Source: an uncultured Eubacterium sp. (GTDB taxonomy: Bacteria; Bacillota; Clostridia; Lachnospirales; Lachnospiraceae). Taken from it: a DNA stretch of 41,682 bases. The position numbers and the translations under genes are program-made. The stretch spans positions 1 through 41,682 of the forward strand of contig USBB01000021.1 of assembly GCA_900552795.1 (NCBI GenBank). Reading direction: 5' to 3'. The notes beneath the pieces were generated by a model that was not told the origin of the DNA, ran no database searches, and was given only the letters and a program-made list of their open reading frames with translations. This document shows, one piece after another, positions 33,508-41,682 of the stretch; within the stretch, counting starts at the first letter, position 1; each line of letters begins with the position of its first letter.

Positions 33508-35358
33508 TTAATTTCTCATGCCATGCAGTTCCCTTATAAATCTTGAGGGCTGCATGGTTTTATTACTTTTCTCTTTTACACAGCATATTATAAGCTTCTT
33601 CTTTGCTCTTGTTACCGCAACATAAAACAGTCTGCGCTCCTCCTCTATGGAATCATCTGTCAATGCTTTGGAATTGGGAATTATACCTTCATTTACATCG
33701 GGAATAATAACAGTGTCGAATTCCAATCCTTTTGATGAATGCATTGTACAAAAGCTGACCCGGCTTTCCTGTCTTTGTCTGTCGTATTTGGACTTCTTAT
33801 CTTCATTATCCATATTCCTGCACATTTTTATATACTTAAGCCATTGTTCATATGTATCAAATTTTAATGATAAACTTTGAAACCGGTCAAGCACACTATA
33901 AAAATCCTGCACTTTAACATTCTGTTCCTCTGCATGTTCTTTTAAATACCGGTCATACCCAACCGCTTTTCTTATATAATTTATTCCCGCAAACGGATTT
34001 AGATTCTTAATTATCTTTATGTGACACAAAAACTCCTTAAAAACTGATATTAACTGAATTTGATTTAACTGCTGCATCTGTGATACCACATTTTCAACAT
34101 CTACAAAAGACTCAATAAAAAAGCTTCTGTCAACATACCTCATGGGTTTGTTTATAATCCTTAAGAAATATTCACGCTTATTATCCCCTAATGCAATACT
34201 TATATACGATATAATATCTTCAATAATCCAATGTGAATAAAAATTTGCAATCTGACCGTTAAATACCGTATCTATCCCTTTTTTCTTAAGTAAACATACC
34301 AAATCCAAAGAAGCAGTATTAGTTCTTGTCAAAACAGCAGTCTGACAATCACTGCTGCATATATAATCAGCCAAAAAGTTATTCTGTGATAACTGATTAT
34401 CAAAAGTATGATATTCCACATCACAGCCTAAATCACTATATGGCATAAGCGCCTTATAAAACCTGTCCTTATTACAGTCAATTAATCTTTTTGCCGCATA
34501 TACTATATTTCCTGCCGACCTGTAATTTACATTAAGCTTGTAAATATCACAGTCCTTGTAACTTTCGGCAAAGCCTTTCATAACCTTAGGCGCCGCACCT
34601 CTAAAACCATATATGCTCTGGTCATCATCTCCCACTACAAATATATTCTTATGGATATCCGACAACATTTTCATAATCTCAAACTGAATAGACGAAGCAT
34701 CCTGAAACTCATCTATAAGTATAAAATCATACTTATTCTGCCACAACATAAGAATCTGCTCATTATTCTTTAAAACTTCATATGTCTTTATCAGCATATC
34801 CTCAAAATCAATCATCCTTTGAGCTTTAAGAAAATTTGCATATTCATTGTAAATTTGCATAAAAACATTCTTTTCACAGCTTGACGGAATATATGTGTCA
34901 AAATCTGTATTTGCAATATTGGATTTTACTTTCGCAATCTCAGATAATATATCAGAAATAACAGAACTTTCATCATACACTATAGATTGAGTACACAAAA
35001 GCTGCATTTTTACAAACTGACGCTGACTCTTAAATTTAATAATACTCCCGGAATTATAATTGTATACTGACTTAAGTATCATAAAAAACACCGCATGAAA
35101 TGTACCAAACATCACTGATGTACTTTCCTGTCCATGCAGCTTAAGAAACCTCTCCCTCATCTGTATACATGCAAGCTTCGTAAAGGTAATTACCATAATC
35201 CTTTCAGGAGGCACATTATGCTTTTCTATAAGATTACGTATCCTATGCGTAATAACCGTAGTCTTACCGCTTCCCGGCCCTGCAAGTATCATAGCCGGCC
35301 CCCTATAATGATTTACAGCTGCTTCCTGTACACTGTCTAATCCCACACAGTCCCCCAT
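33508..35358 (-). CDS. UvrD/Rep-like superfamily 1 DNA helicase (short)
   Basis: 616 residues, shorter than PcrA or UvrD (about 720-740). SF1A motifs in order: Q-motif LDSVQEAAV, Walker A AGPGSGKTT, DEFQDAS (motif II), GDDDQSIYGFRGA (III), NYRSAGNIV (IV), MHSSKGLEFDTVIIP (V) and RRLFYVAVTRAKKKL (VI). It should unwind DNA 3' to 5' in repair or recombination. Start choice is uncertain: ATG 35358 has no clear ribosome binding site, while GGGGG lies 6 nt before a GTG at 35346 that would begin at GLDSVQ. A perfect consensus promoter lies at 35466. Confidence 0.9.
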   Translation of the reverse strand: MGDCVGLDSVQEAAVNHYRGPAMILAGPGSGKTTVITHRIRNLIEKHNVPPERIMVITFTKLACIQMRERFLKLHGQESTSVMFGTFHAVFFMILKSVYNYNSGSIIKFKSQRQFVKMQLLCTQSIVYDESSVISDILSEIAKVKSNIANTDFDTYIPSSCEKNVFMQIYNEYANFLKAQRMIDFEDMLIKTYEVLKNNEQILMLWQNKYDFILIDEFQDASSIQFEIMKMLSDIHKNIFVVGDDDQSIYGFRGAAPKVMKGFAESYKDCDIYKLNVNYRSAGNIVYAAKRLIDCNKDRFYKALMPYSDLGCDVEYHTFDNQLSQNNFLADYICSSDCQTAVLTRTNTASLDLVCLLKKKGIDTVFNGQIANFYSHWIIEDIISYISIALGDNKREYFLRIINKPMRYVDRSFFIESFVDVENVVSQMQQLNQIQLISVFKEFLCHIKIIKNLNPFAGINYIRKAVGYDRYLKEHAEEQNVKVQDFYSVLDRFQSLSLKFDTYEQWLKYIKMCRNMDNEDKKSKYDRQRQESRVSFCTMHSSKGLEFDTVIIPDVNEGIIPNSKALTDDSIEEERRLFYVAVTRAKKKLIICCVKEKSNKTMQPSRFIRELHGMRN

Positions 35359-35465
35359 ATAAAATCAAATTTATATATCATATTTTGAATTTCTTTTGAT
35401 TTTTTAATTCCCATGCTCTGATTTGCATCGATATATTATACTCAAAATATCATTTATATATCTAT

Positions 35466-35494
35466 ATTATATAAAACAAATTATATATTGTCAA
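35466..35494 (-). promoter_or_regulatory. Perfect-consensus sigma-A promoter of the helicase gene
   Basis: On the minus strand TTGACA (35489-35494), a 17-bp spacer, and TATAAT (35466-35471). The leader to the ATG would be about 100 nt, AT-rich and without an obvious fold. Confidence 0.8.
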
Positions 35495-35547
35495 TATAAT
35501 ATTTAAATTTTCCAAAATATTTCTTAATTCTTTAATAAAACACATTC

Positions 35548-36048
35548 CTAAAACGACTGTATTACATCATCACTGTCATCTGTTTTCTTAATTGACTTTA
35601 TCTGTATATAATAGCTTATGCTTTCATTTACACTTACCAGAACTCTGTCGCCGACCTTATGACCTAATATGGCTTTGCCAAGCGGTGACTCAATACTTAT
35701 AAGTCCCTCCAGTGAATCTCCTCTGACTGTCGTCACAAGCTTTATTTTCTCTGTAGTTTCATCATCTTCGTAATATATTTCTACGGTATTATTAACACCG
35801 GCCTCATCCTCTGCTGATGAATCATTTATTATTGTGGCAGTTTTAATCATTCTCTGCAGATATCTTATTCTGCTCTCATTTTGATTTTTAACTTTTTTTG
35901 CTGCGTGATATTCAAAATTTTCACTTAAATCACCATGCGCTCTGGCTGTCTTTACTTCCTCCAAAGCTTCTTTTCTTACTACCAACGTTCTGTATTCTAT
36001 TTCCTCACGCATTTTTTTAATATCATTCTCAGTTAATTCATTATACAT
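35548..36048 (-). CDS. greA: GreA/GreB-family transcript cleavage factor
   Basis: 166 residues. N-terminal coiled coil (about 1-75) with the tip motif ARAHGDLSENFEYHAAK, whose acidic residues enter the polymerase secondary channel, and a C-terminal FKBP-like domain (about 85-160: NTVEIYYEDDE, ISIESPLGKAILGHKVGDRV). It rescues backtracked RNA polymerase by transcript cleavage. No promoter is visible between the upstream hairpin at 36070 and the start, so it may depend on read-through or on a promoter inside the preceding gene. GAAAGGGG serves as ribosome binding site. Confidence 0.94.
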   Translation of the reverse strand: MYNELTENDIKKMREEIEYRTLVVRKEALEEVKTARAHGDLSENFEYHAAKKVKNQNESRIRYLQRMIKTATIINDSSAEDEAGVNNTVEIYYEDDETTEKIKLVTTVRGDSLEGLISIESPLGKAILGHKVGDRVLVSVNESISYYIQIKSIKKTDDSDDVIQSF

Positions 36049-36069
36049 ATTTTACCCCTTTCAACTACT

Positions 36070-36096
36070 AAAAGCGCCGGCATAAATACCGGCGCC
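36070..36096 (-). terminator. GC-rich terminator after the PqqD/OPT operon
   Basis: On the minus strand GCGCCGG (36089-36095) pairs with CCGGCGC (36074-36080) across an 8-nt loop, then TTTT (36070-36073). It lies 7 bp after the PqqD-like stop codon. Confidence 0.75.
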
Positions 36097-36102
36097 TTTG
36101 TA

Positions 36103-36462
36103 TTAATTTTTATCATTCCACTTTACAAAACCGTAACTGTCAAGAATCTGAAAGTACTTTGCCAGTCTTTCATACAGAGGATTTGCTTTTTCTTTAAAGT
36201 GTTCCTCAACCTTCTTTCCAATTTCTATTATATCAGTTTTACCATCTATAAGGGGCCACACAAAACTTCCCATCTCATCAAGATGAATATGTGATACCTT
36301 TGGTTTTTTAAACAGCACCTGCGCTATTTTATTAAAAACACCCTTATTTTCAATATCAAGAGTTATAATACCTTTTTCATTTGCAGACCATGTTATATGT
36401 TCCGGCCTTACAGGTATTTTCTCAAGATAATTACGTGAAATCACCTGTTTTTTATTTTTCAT
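36103..36462 (-). CDS. PqqD-like (RRE fold) protein
   Basis: 119 residues. The pattern ending LDEMGSFVWPLIDGKTDIIEIGKKVEEHF...LAKYFQILDSYGFVKW is that of PqqD-like winged-helix domains, which bind leader peptides in RiPP pathways. The N-terminal part (IPVRPEHITWSANEKGIITLDIENKGVFNKIA) also fits. No radical SAM enzyme, precursor peptide or peptidase is seen nearby. It starts 5 bp after the OPT transporter gene, so the two products probably act together; the function is not known. Confidence 0.8.
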   Translation of the reverse strand: MKNKKQVISRNYLEKIPVRPEHITWSANEKGIITLDIENKGVFNKIAQVLFKKPKVSHIHLDEMGSFVWPLIDGKTDIIEIGKKVEEHFKEKANPLYERLAKYFQILDSYGFVKWNDKN

Positions 36463-36467
36463 GGTTA

Positions 36468-38384
36468 TTATTCCTTAGCAGCGGATTTTTTCTTGCGCAT
36501 TGAAAATAAACAAACTACCGCAATTATACCTGCAAATAGAACTAAACTTAAAATGTCCAAGACACCCTTAGGCAAAGAAATAAATCCTGAAATATCAATA
36601 ACTTTGTTAATACCAAATACAGCAAACAATGCCAATAAAATACCAACAAGACCTTCTCCGGCAATCATACCTGAACAGAAAAGAATACCATTGCTTACAC
36701 AATTCTTTCTCTTTTCCTCATCCTTGATAAGCTTATCAAATGCAAGACGTACAAGACCACCAACCATGATACAAGCACTAAGCTGTACAGGAAGATAAAC
36801 ACCGATTGCAAAAGGAAGAACAGGAATTCCTACTATTTCTATTGCAATAGCAAGAAATACACCAATAAATATAAGTCCCCATGGAAGATTACTGTCCATA
36901 ACACCTTCTATAATCATCTTCATCAAAGTAGCCTGAGGAGCTGCAAGTTCTTCTGTACCAAAGCCCCATGCACTGTTAAGAAGATAAAGTGTACCGCCGA
37001 TTGCAAAAGCTGCCGCAACAACACCGATAACCTCAGCAATCTGCTGCTTTACAGGTGTAGCACCAAGCAAGTATCCTGTCTTTAAATCCTGTGATGTATC
37101 ACCTGCGATAGCTGCTACGATACAGATAATTGAACCTATTGCTATAGCTCCCTGCATACCGTGTATACCGCTGTCACCTGTAAGCTTTAAAATTACAGTT
37201 GTGATAAGAAGTGTTGCAATAGCCATACCTGATACAGGGTTATTAGAACTTCCTACAATACCAACCATTCTTGAAGATACGGCTGCGAAGAAGAAACCGA
37301 ATACAACTACTATTATAGCACCTACTAATGTTACAGGAATTGCAGGAACAATCCAGATAAGTAAAGTACATGCTGCAACAAATACAAGAACAAGTCTCAT
37401 ATCAAGATCTTTAGATGTTCTGTCTGTGCCAACACTCTTTGCAGAAGCCATGCTCTTAATCGCATCTCTGAAGGTTCTCACGATAAGAGGAAGTGATTTA
37501 ACAAGGCTTATAATACCGCCCGCTGCAAGAGCACCTGCACCGATATAACGTATATAAGAGCCCCAGATTCCTGCTGCACCATTTTTTGCAAAAATTTCTC
37601 CGATAGTTGCCTCGCCCGGATATAAAATTATTGAAGAACCAAACAATACGATAGCAGGTATCATAACAAGCCAGCTGAATATACCACCTGCAAACATATA
37701 TGAAGAAATACGAGGTCCGCAGATATATCCAACACTCATTACAGCAGGATAAATCTGTGTTCCAATTTCTCCGGCAAAGCCCTTAACACGCAAAGAAACT
37801 TCTCCCGGAACCGCTTTAAGACCATCAATAACAAACTTACATACAGCTGCAAATCCCATTCCGGCAAATACTGTAGAAGCATTAGCTCCTCCTTCTTCAC
37901 CTGCAAGAAGTACCTCTGCACATGCTGTACCTTCAGGATAAGGCAATATACCATGCTCCTTAACAATTAAAGCATTACGAAGCGGTATCATAAAGAATAC
38001 ACCGAGTAAACCTCCAAGTAATGCAATCAAAGTAATCTCGACAATACTTGGATTGTCCATCTTACCCTCTTTTGCCCATAAGAAAAGGGCAGGCAAAGTA
38101 AAAATAGCACCTGCTGCCAATGATTCACCAGCAGAACCAACAGTCTGAACAATATTACTTTCAAGGATTGAATTCTTACGCATAATAACGCGAATTACAC
38201 CCATAGCAAGTACAGCTGCCGGAATAGATGCTGAAACAGTCATACCTACTCTCAAGCCGAGGTAAGCATTGGCTGCACCAAACACTACTGCAAGAAGAAC
38301 ACCCATAATTACAGAAGTAACCGTAATTTCAGGAGTGATTTTCTCTGCAGGAATGTATGGCTTAAATTCTTTCTTTTCGCTCAT
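36468..38384 (-). CDS. OPT-family oligopeptide transporter
   Basis: 638 residues, about 14-16 membrane helices. Signs of the prokaryotic OPT branch are ITVTSVIMGVLLAVVFGAANAYLGLRVG, NIVQTVGSAGESLAAGAIFT, HGILPYPEGTACAEVL and GDTSQDLKTGYLLGATP. Members import peptides or metal-peptide complexes with protons. AAGGAG precedes ATG 38384 and a good promoter lies at 38420. The PqqD-like gene follows within 5 bp, pointing to a peptide substrate or to regulation by that protein (inference). Confidence 0.93.
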   Translation of the reverse strand: MSEKKEFKPYIPAEKITPEITVTSVIMGVLLAVVFGAANAYLGLRVGMTVSASIPAAVLAMGVIRVIMRKNSILESNIVQTVGSAGESLAAGAIFTLPALFLWAKEGKMDNPSIVEITLIALLGGLLGVFFMIPLRNALIVKEHGILPYPEGTACAEVLLAGEEGGANASTVFAGMGFAAVCKFVIDGLKAVPGEVSLRVKGFAGEIGTQIYPAVMSVGYICGPRISSYMFAGGIFSWLVMIPAIVLFGSSIILYPGEATIGEIFAKNGAAGIWGSYIRYIGAGALAAGGIISLVKSLPLIVRTFRDAIKSMASAKSVGTDRTSKDLDMRLVLVFVAACTLLIWIVPAIPVTLVGAIIVVVFGFFFAAVSSRMVGIVGSSNNPVSGMAIATLLITTVILKLTGDSGIHGMQGAIAIGSIICIVAAIAGDTSQDLKTGYLLGATPVKQQIAEVIGVVAAAFAIGGTLYLLNSAWGFGTEELAAPQATLMKMIIEGVMDSNLPWGLIFIGVFLAIAIEIVGIPVLPFAIGVYLPVQLSACIMVGGLVRLAFDKLIKDEEKRKNCVSNGILFCSGMIAGEGLVGILLALFAVFGINKVIDISGFISLPKGVLDILSLVLFAGIIAVVCLFSMRKKKSAAKE

Positions 38385-38419
38385 ACAATTTTTCTCCTTT
38401 TTAAAATGTATTCTAATTA

Positions 38420-38448
38420 ATAATACCTAAAAATAAGCCAAAATTCAA
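38420..38448 (-). promoter_or_regulatory. Promoter of the OPT-PqqD operon
   Basis: On the minus strand TTGAAT (38443-38448) and TATTAT (38420-38425) with a 17-bp spacer, about 35 bp upstream of the start codon. Confidence 0.65.
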
Positions 38449-38505
38449 GTATACATTTGTTTGTTTTTTTATAAAATACAGATTTCTTGCCACATTTTGT
38501 AATTA

Positions 38506-40266
38506 TCACTTAATTTTATCCATCATAGTATATAAATTATAGTATTCTCCTTTTTCGGCCATAAGTGATTCATGATTTCCCTCTTCTATAATACCGTCAT
38601 CACTTAGAACTATAATTCTGTCTGAATTTTTTATACTTGATAATCTGTGAGCTATTGTAATTGTAGTACGTCCTTTTGAAAGCTCTTTTAATGAATTTGC
38701 AATATCCCATTCACTCTGGTTGTCAAGTGCAGATGTAGCTTCATCAAGGATCATTATAGGCGGATTTTTAAGAAATACTCTCGCTATGCTTATACGCTGT
38801 TTCTGTCCGCCCGAAAGCTTGACACCTCTTTCTCCTATATAAGTATCATATCCGTCCTTTAATTCAGATATAAACTGGTGTGCTCCTGCTTTTTTTGCTG
38901 CTTCTATTGCCTGTTCTCTCGTGGCATCTACACATCCGTATAAAATATTTTCCATAACGGTACCTGAAAACAGGTAAACATCCTGCTGAACAATTCCCAC
39001 ATTGCTTCTTAAACTCTTTAATGTATAATTCTTAATATCTTCACCATCAAATGTAATCTTTCCTCCGGTTACATTATAAAAACGAGGTATAAGATTGCAA
39101 AGCGTTGTCTTACCGCTTCCTGACGGTCCTACGATTGCAAGCTTTTCTCCGGGATGAACCGATAAATTCAGATTATGAAATACTTTATTATGGTCATCCG
39201 GATATTCAAAGCTTACATTTTCAAATGCTATTTCTCCCTGCTTTTTAGGCATTTCTTTTGCCTCCGGCTCATCAAATATTTCAATGTCTGCGTCCATTAT
39301 CTGTAAGAAGCGCTCAATTCCCGTCATTCCGCGCTGGAACTGCTCTGCAAATTCAATAATTCTTCTGATTGTTGCAATAAGTGTAGTGACATACATTATA
39401 TATGCAACAAGATCACCTGATGTTATGTATCCATTAATAAGGAACAATCCGCCTGCCATAATTATGACGATATACATAAGTCCGTCAAACGCTCTTGTTG
39501 CAGTACTGAATGCCGCCATATATTTATAAGTTTCTTTTTTAATATTAAGAAATTTACTGTTTCCTTCCTCAAATTTATCTATTTCTGTCTGCTCGTTTGT
39601 AAATGCCTTTACTACCTGCTGTCCCAAAAGGCTGTCCTCAATGCTTGCGTTAAGCTCGCCTATCTGAACTCTCTGCTTTGCAAATGCTCTCCTGCTTCTT
39701 CTGTTTAATTTTATACATGTATATGCCATAACAGGAACTATCAAAAATATCATAAGAGTAAGCATCAGATTTATTCTCGCAAGAATAATAAATGAAACTA
39801 AAGCCTTAACACCTGCTATAAAAAACTCTTCCGGACAGTGATGTGAAAATTCCGTCACATCAAAAAGGTCATTTGTGATACGCCCCATTATCTGTCCAAC
39901 TTTTGTATTATTGTAATAATTAGTTGACAGCTTTTGCAAATGTGCATATGCATCGCGCCTCATATCTGTCTCAATCTTTGCTCCCATTACATGTCCGGTA
40001 TTTGACATATAATAATTAGCAGCACAATCTATAACTCTTAATATAAGATACAAAAATGCCAGTTTTCCTATAACTGACACTGTAAGCTGTGTTATATCCT
40101 GCATACCCGTATTTGTAAGAAATCTTATAATCATAGGCAGCACAAGCTCACATACAGTAGTTAACGCTGCACAAAATAAATCCAATATAATTATTTTCTT
40201 ATGGTTCCTGTAATATGGAATAAACCTTTTTATAAGTTCTTTAGTTTTATATTCCTTTTCATTCAT
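38506..40266 (-). CDS. ABC exporter, fused membrane and ATPase domains
   Basis: 586 residues, a half-transporter that should dimerise. Six membrane helices (about 25-310), then the nucleotide-binding domain (about 340-580): Walker A GPSGSGKTTLC, Q-loop VQQDVYLFSGT, signature LSGGQKQRISIARV, Walker B IMILDEATSALD and H-loop AHRLS. It is of the MsbA/multidrug type and moves lipids, drugs or peptides outward; the substrate is unknown. It stands alone between the OPT operon promoter and the terminator at 40361. Confidence 0.93.
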   Translation of the reverse strand: MNEKEYKTKELIKRFIPYYRNHKKIIILDLFCAALTTVCELVLPMIIRFLTNTGMQDITQLTVSVIGKLAFLYLILRVIDCAANYYMSNTGHVMGAKIETDMRRDAYAHLQKLSTNYYNNTKVGQIMGRITNDLFDVTEFSHHCPEEFFIAGVKALVSFIILARINLMLTLMIFLIVPVMAYTCIKLNRRSRRAFAKQRVQIGELNASIEDSLLGQQVVKAFTNEQTEIDKFEEGNSKFLNIKKETYKYMAAFSTATRAFDGLMYIVIIMAGGLFLINGYITSGDLVAYIMYVTTLIATIRRIIEFAEQFQRGMTGIERFLQIMDADIEIFDEPEAKEMPKKQGEIAFENVSFEYPDDHNKVFHNLNLSVHPGEKLAIVGPSGSGKTTLCNLIPRFYNVTGGKITFDGEDIKNYTLKSLRSNVGIVQQDVYLFSGTVMENILYGCVDATREQAIEAAKKAGAHQFISELKDGYDTYIGERGVKLSGGQKQRISIARVFLKNPPIMILDEATSALDNQSEWDIANSLKELSKGRTTITIAHRLSSIKNSDRIIVLSDDGIIEEGNHESLMAEKGEYYNLYTMMDKIK

Positions 40267-40360
40267 AATGATAACCTTGCCTTTCCGTTAAGTTACAAAA
40301 TCTTTCACTACTTACTATAATAGAATTCCAAAAGAATTTCATCACAATTTCCTATTACAT

Positions 40361-40395
40361 AAAAAGTACCGCAGTCCTTAAAACTACGGTACTTT
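40361..40395 (-). terminator. Intrinsic terminator of the GGGtGRT operon
   Basis: AAAGTACCG (40363-40371) pairs with CGGTACTTT (40387-40395). On the minus strand the stem runs into TTTTT, about 35 bp after the GGGtGRT stop codon. Confidence 0.8.
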
Positions 40396-40430
40396 AAGTG
40401 TCTTTCGACTATTTAGTTTGACAAAGTAAT

Positions 40431-41441
40431 TTAGAACTTACCTTCTTCAGATGCCTGCTGTATTGATACGGCAACTGCAACTGTCATACCAACCATAGGG
40501 TTGTTGCCGGCACCGATAAGACCCATCATCTCAACGTGAGCAGGAACTGAAGATGAACCTGCGAACTGTGCATCTGAGTGCATACGTCCCATAGTATCTG
40601 TCATACCGTATGAAGCAGGACCTGCTGCCATGTTATCCGGGTGGAGTGTACGTCCTGTACCGCCGCCTGAAGCTACTGAGAAATACTTCTTGCCTGCTTC
40701 AAGTCTTTCCTTCTTGTATGTACCTGCAACAGGATGCTGGAATCTTGTAGGGTTTGTTGAGTTACCTGTGATAGAAATATCTACATTTTCTTTCCACATG
40801 ATAGCAACACCTTCTGTTACATCATTAGCACCATAGCAGTTAACCTTAGAACGAAGACCATCTGAATATGCGATTCTTTCGATTTCCTTAACTTCGCCTG
40901 TAGCGTAGTCCATTTCTGTCTCTACAAATGTAAATCCGTTAATTCTTGAAATAATCTTTGCAGCATCCTTACCGAGACCATTTAAGATAACTCTTAACGG
41001 TTTCTGACGAACCTTGTTCGCTTTCTCTGCGATACCGATAGCACCCTCAGCAGCAGCAAATGATTCATGACCTGCAAGGAATGCGAAACACTCTGTATCT
41101 TCTTCAAGAAGCATCTTACCTAAGTTACCATGTCCTAAACCAACCTTACGCTGGTCAGCAACTGAACCAGGAATACAGAATGCCTGAAGGCCCTCACCGA
41201 TAGCTGCAGCAGCTTCTGAAGCCTTTCTTGCACCCTTCTTTATAGCGATAGCTGCACCTACAATGTAAGCCCAGCATGCGTTCTCAAAACAAATAGGCTG
41301 AATACCCTTTACCATGTTATATACATCTAAGCCCGCATCCTTAGTAATCTTTTCAGCCTCTTCTATTGAAGAAATACCATAGCTGTTTAATACTGCATTT
41401 ATCTGTGGGATACGTCTTTCATATGATTCAAATAATGCCAT
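40431..41441 (-). CDS. GGGtGRT protein (uncharacterised anaerobe family)
   Basis: 336 residues. The family's name motif is present as SGGGTGRTLHPDN (GGGTGRT at 259-265). Other conserved-looking blocks are GIQPICFENACWAYIVGAA (Cys51 and Cys56), GLGHGNLGKMLLEEDTECFAFLAGHESFAAAEGAIGIA and GNSTNPTRFQHPVAGTYKKE. No signal peptide or membrane helix is visible, so it should be cytoplasmic. Glycine-rich loops suggest nucleotide or cofactor binding, but no known catalytic site is recognised. It starts 15 bp after the NifU-like gene, with AAGGAGG overlapping the end of that gene, so the pair is one operon. The function is unknown; a link to iron-sulfur cluster chemistry is inferred from the neighbour. 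Confidence 0.88.
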   Translation of the reverse strand: MALFESYERRIPQINAVLNSYGISSIEEAEKITKDAGLDVYNMVKGIQPICFENACWAYIVGAAIAIKKGARKASEAAAAIGEGLQAFCIPGSVADQRKVGLGHGNLGKMLLEEDTECFAFLAGHESFAAAEGAIGIAEKANKVRQKPLRVILNGLGKDAAKIISRINGFTFVETEMDYATGEVKEIERIAYSDGLRSKVNCYGANDVTEGVAIMWKENVDISITGNSTNPTRFQHPVAGTYKKERLEAGKKYFSVASGGGTGRTLHPDNMAAGPASYGMTDTMGRMHSDAQFAGSSSVPAHVEMMGLIGAGNNPMVGMTVAVAVSIQQASEEGKF

Positions 41442-41456
41442 TGAACTGTTTCCTCC

Positions 41457-41682
41457 TTATTTAACTTCTTCATCTGTTCTTGGGTCGATAATCTTAACAG
41501 CATCATCAACTCTTCCGTACTGTCCACAAGCCTTCTCGTATGCTGTGTTAGGGTCATCACCCTTCTTGATGAAGTCTGTCATCTTGCCAAGACTTACGAA
41601 TTTATAACCGATAATCTGATTGTCTTTATCAAGAGCAATACCTGTTACATAACCTTCTGCCATTTCAAGGTAACGAGGTCCT
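41457..41682 (-). CDS. NifU-like iron-sulfur scaffold protein, C-terminal part (cut by window edge)
   Basis: The frame is open to the last base, reading GPRYLEMAEGYVTGIALDK at the edge, so the start lies outside the window and the internal ATG at 41663 is not the true start. The visible 75 residues end in ACGQYGRVDDAVKIIDPRT. From this part alone the family call is tentative; it rests on my recollection that a NifU-like scaffold protein usually accompanies GGGtGRT genes. The conserved scaffold Cys residues would lie in the missing part. Confidence 0.55.
   Translation of the reverse strand, partial: GPRYLEMAEGYVTGIALDKDNQIIGYKFVSLGKMTDFIKKGDDPNTAYEKACGQYGRVDDAVKIIDPRTDEEVK

Overview
The window reads as chromosomal DNA of a low-GC anaerobic Firmicute. 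Gene content and protein style point to Lachnospiraceae (Clostridia), though I cannot name a species from sequence alone. Supporting signs are AT-rich intergenic DNA with near-consensus sigma-A promoters, a leucine T-box leader, ATP-dependent PEP carboxykinase, a large FMN/FAD/Fe-S enoate-type reductase, an aldo/keto reductase carrying ferredoxin clusters, a DUF1292 protein and a GGGtGRT/NifU-like pair typical of strict anaerobes. No phage, insertion sequence, CRISPR array, tRNA or rRNA was seen.

Layout. (1) 1-7.5 kb: a KDG-type sugar kinase (+) meets, tail to tail, a minus-strand cluster comEA > response regulator > histidine kinase > GerMN lipoprotein > comEC. comEC is split by an apparent one-base frameshift and also has a poor start region. 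(2) 7.5-11.8 kb (+): a YfhO-like membrane glycosyltransferase and argH, closed by a strong bidirectional hairpin. (3) 11.8-20.3 kb (-): a type IIA topoisomerase pair (parE-parC type) behind a parvulin-type prolyl isomerase, then an aldo/keto reductase, a MATE exporter and a GNAT acetyltransferase. (4) 20.6-24.5 kb (+): pckA and an old-yellow-enzyme-type reductase, each with its own promoter and terminator. (5) 24.6-32.9 kb (-): rlmH, a small acidic protein, a HAD phosphatase, maf, leuA under a Leu T-box, a MoxR-DUF58-DUF4129-like operon and an Lrp/AsnC regulator. (6) 33.2-41.7 kb: a DUF1292 protein (+), then on the minus strand a UvrD-like helicase, greA, a PqqD-like protein coupled to an OPT peptide transporter, an ABC exporter, and the GGGtGRT gene with a NifU-like gene cut by the window edge.

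The most unusual signal is a ~100-bp structured repeat. There are two full copies (1-100 and, inverted, 18321-18427) and two or more partial copies. All end in a small hairpin plus an AGAAATGAGG-like Shine-Dalgarno segment just upstream of a start codon. The copies differ in sequence but keep their stems by paired changes, as expected of a folded RNA or a hairpin-type mobile repeat. Other points of interest are the competence genes wrapped around a two-component system with a GerMN lipoprotein (the same order as actinobacterial mtrA-mtrB-lpqB), the PqqD/OPT pair without a radical SAM enzyme, the duplicated 3' end of the topoisomerase B gene, the direct repeats straddling the reductase promoter, and the uncharacterised GGGtGRT/NifU-like pair.
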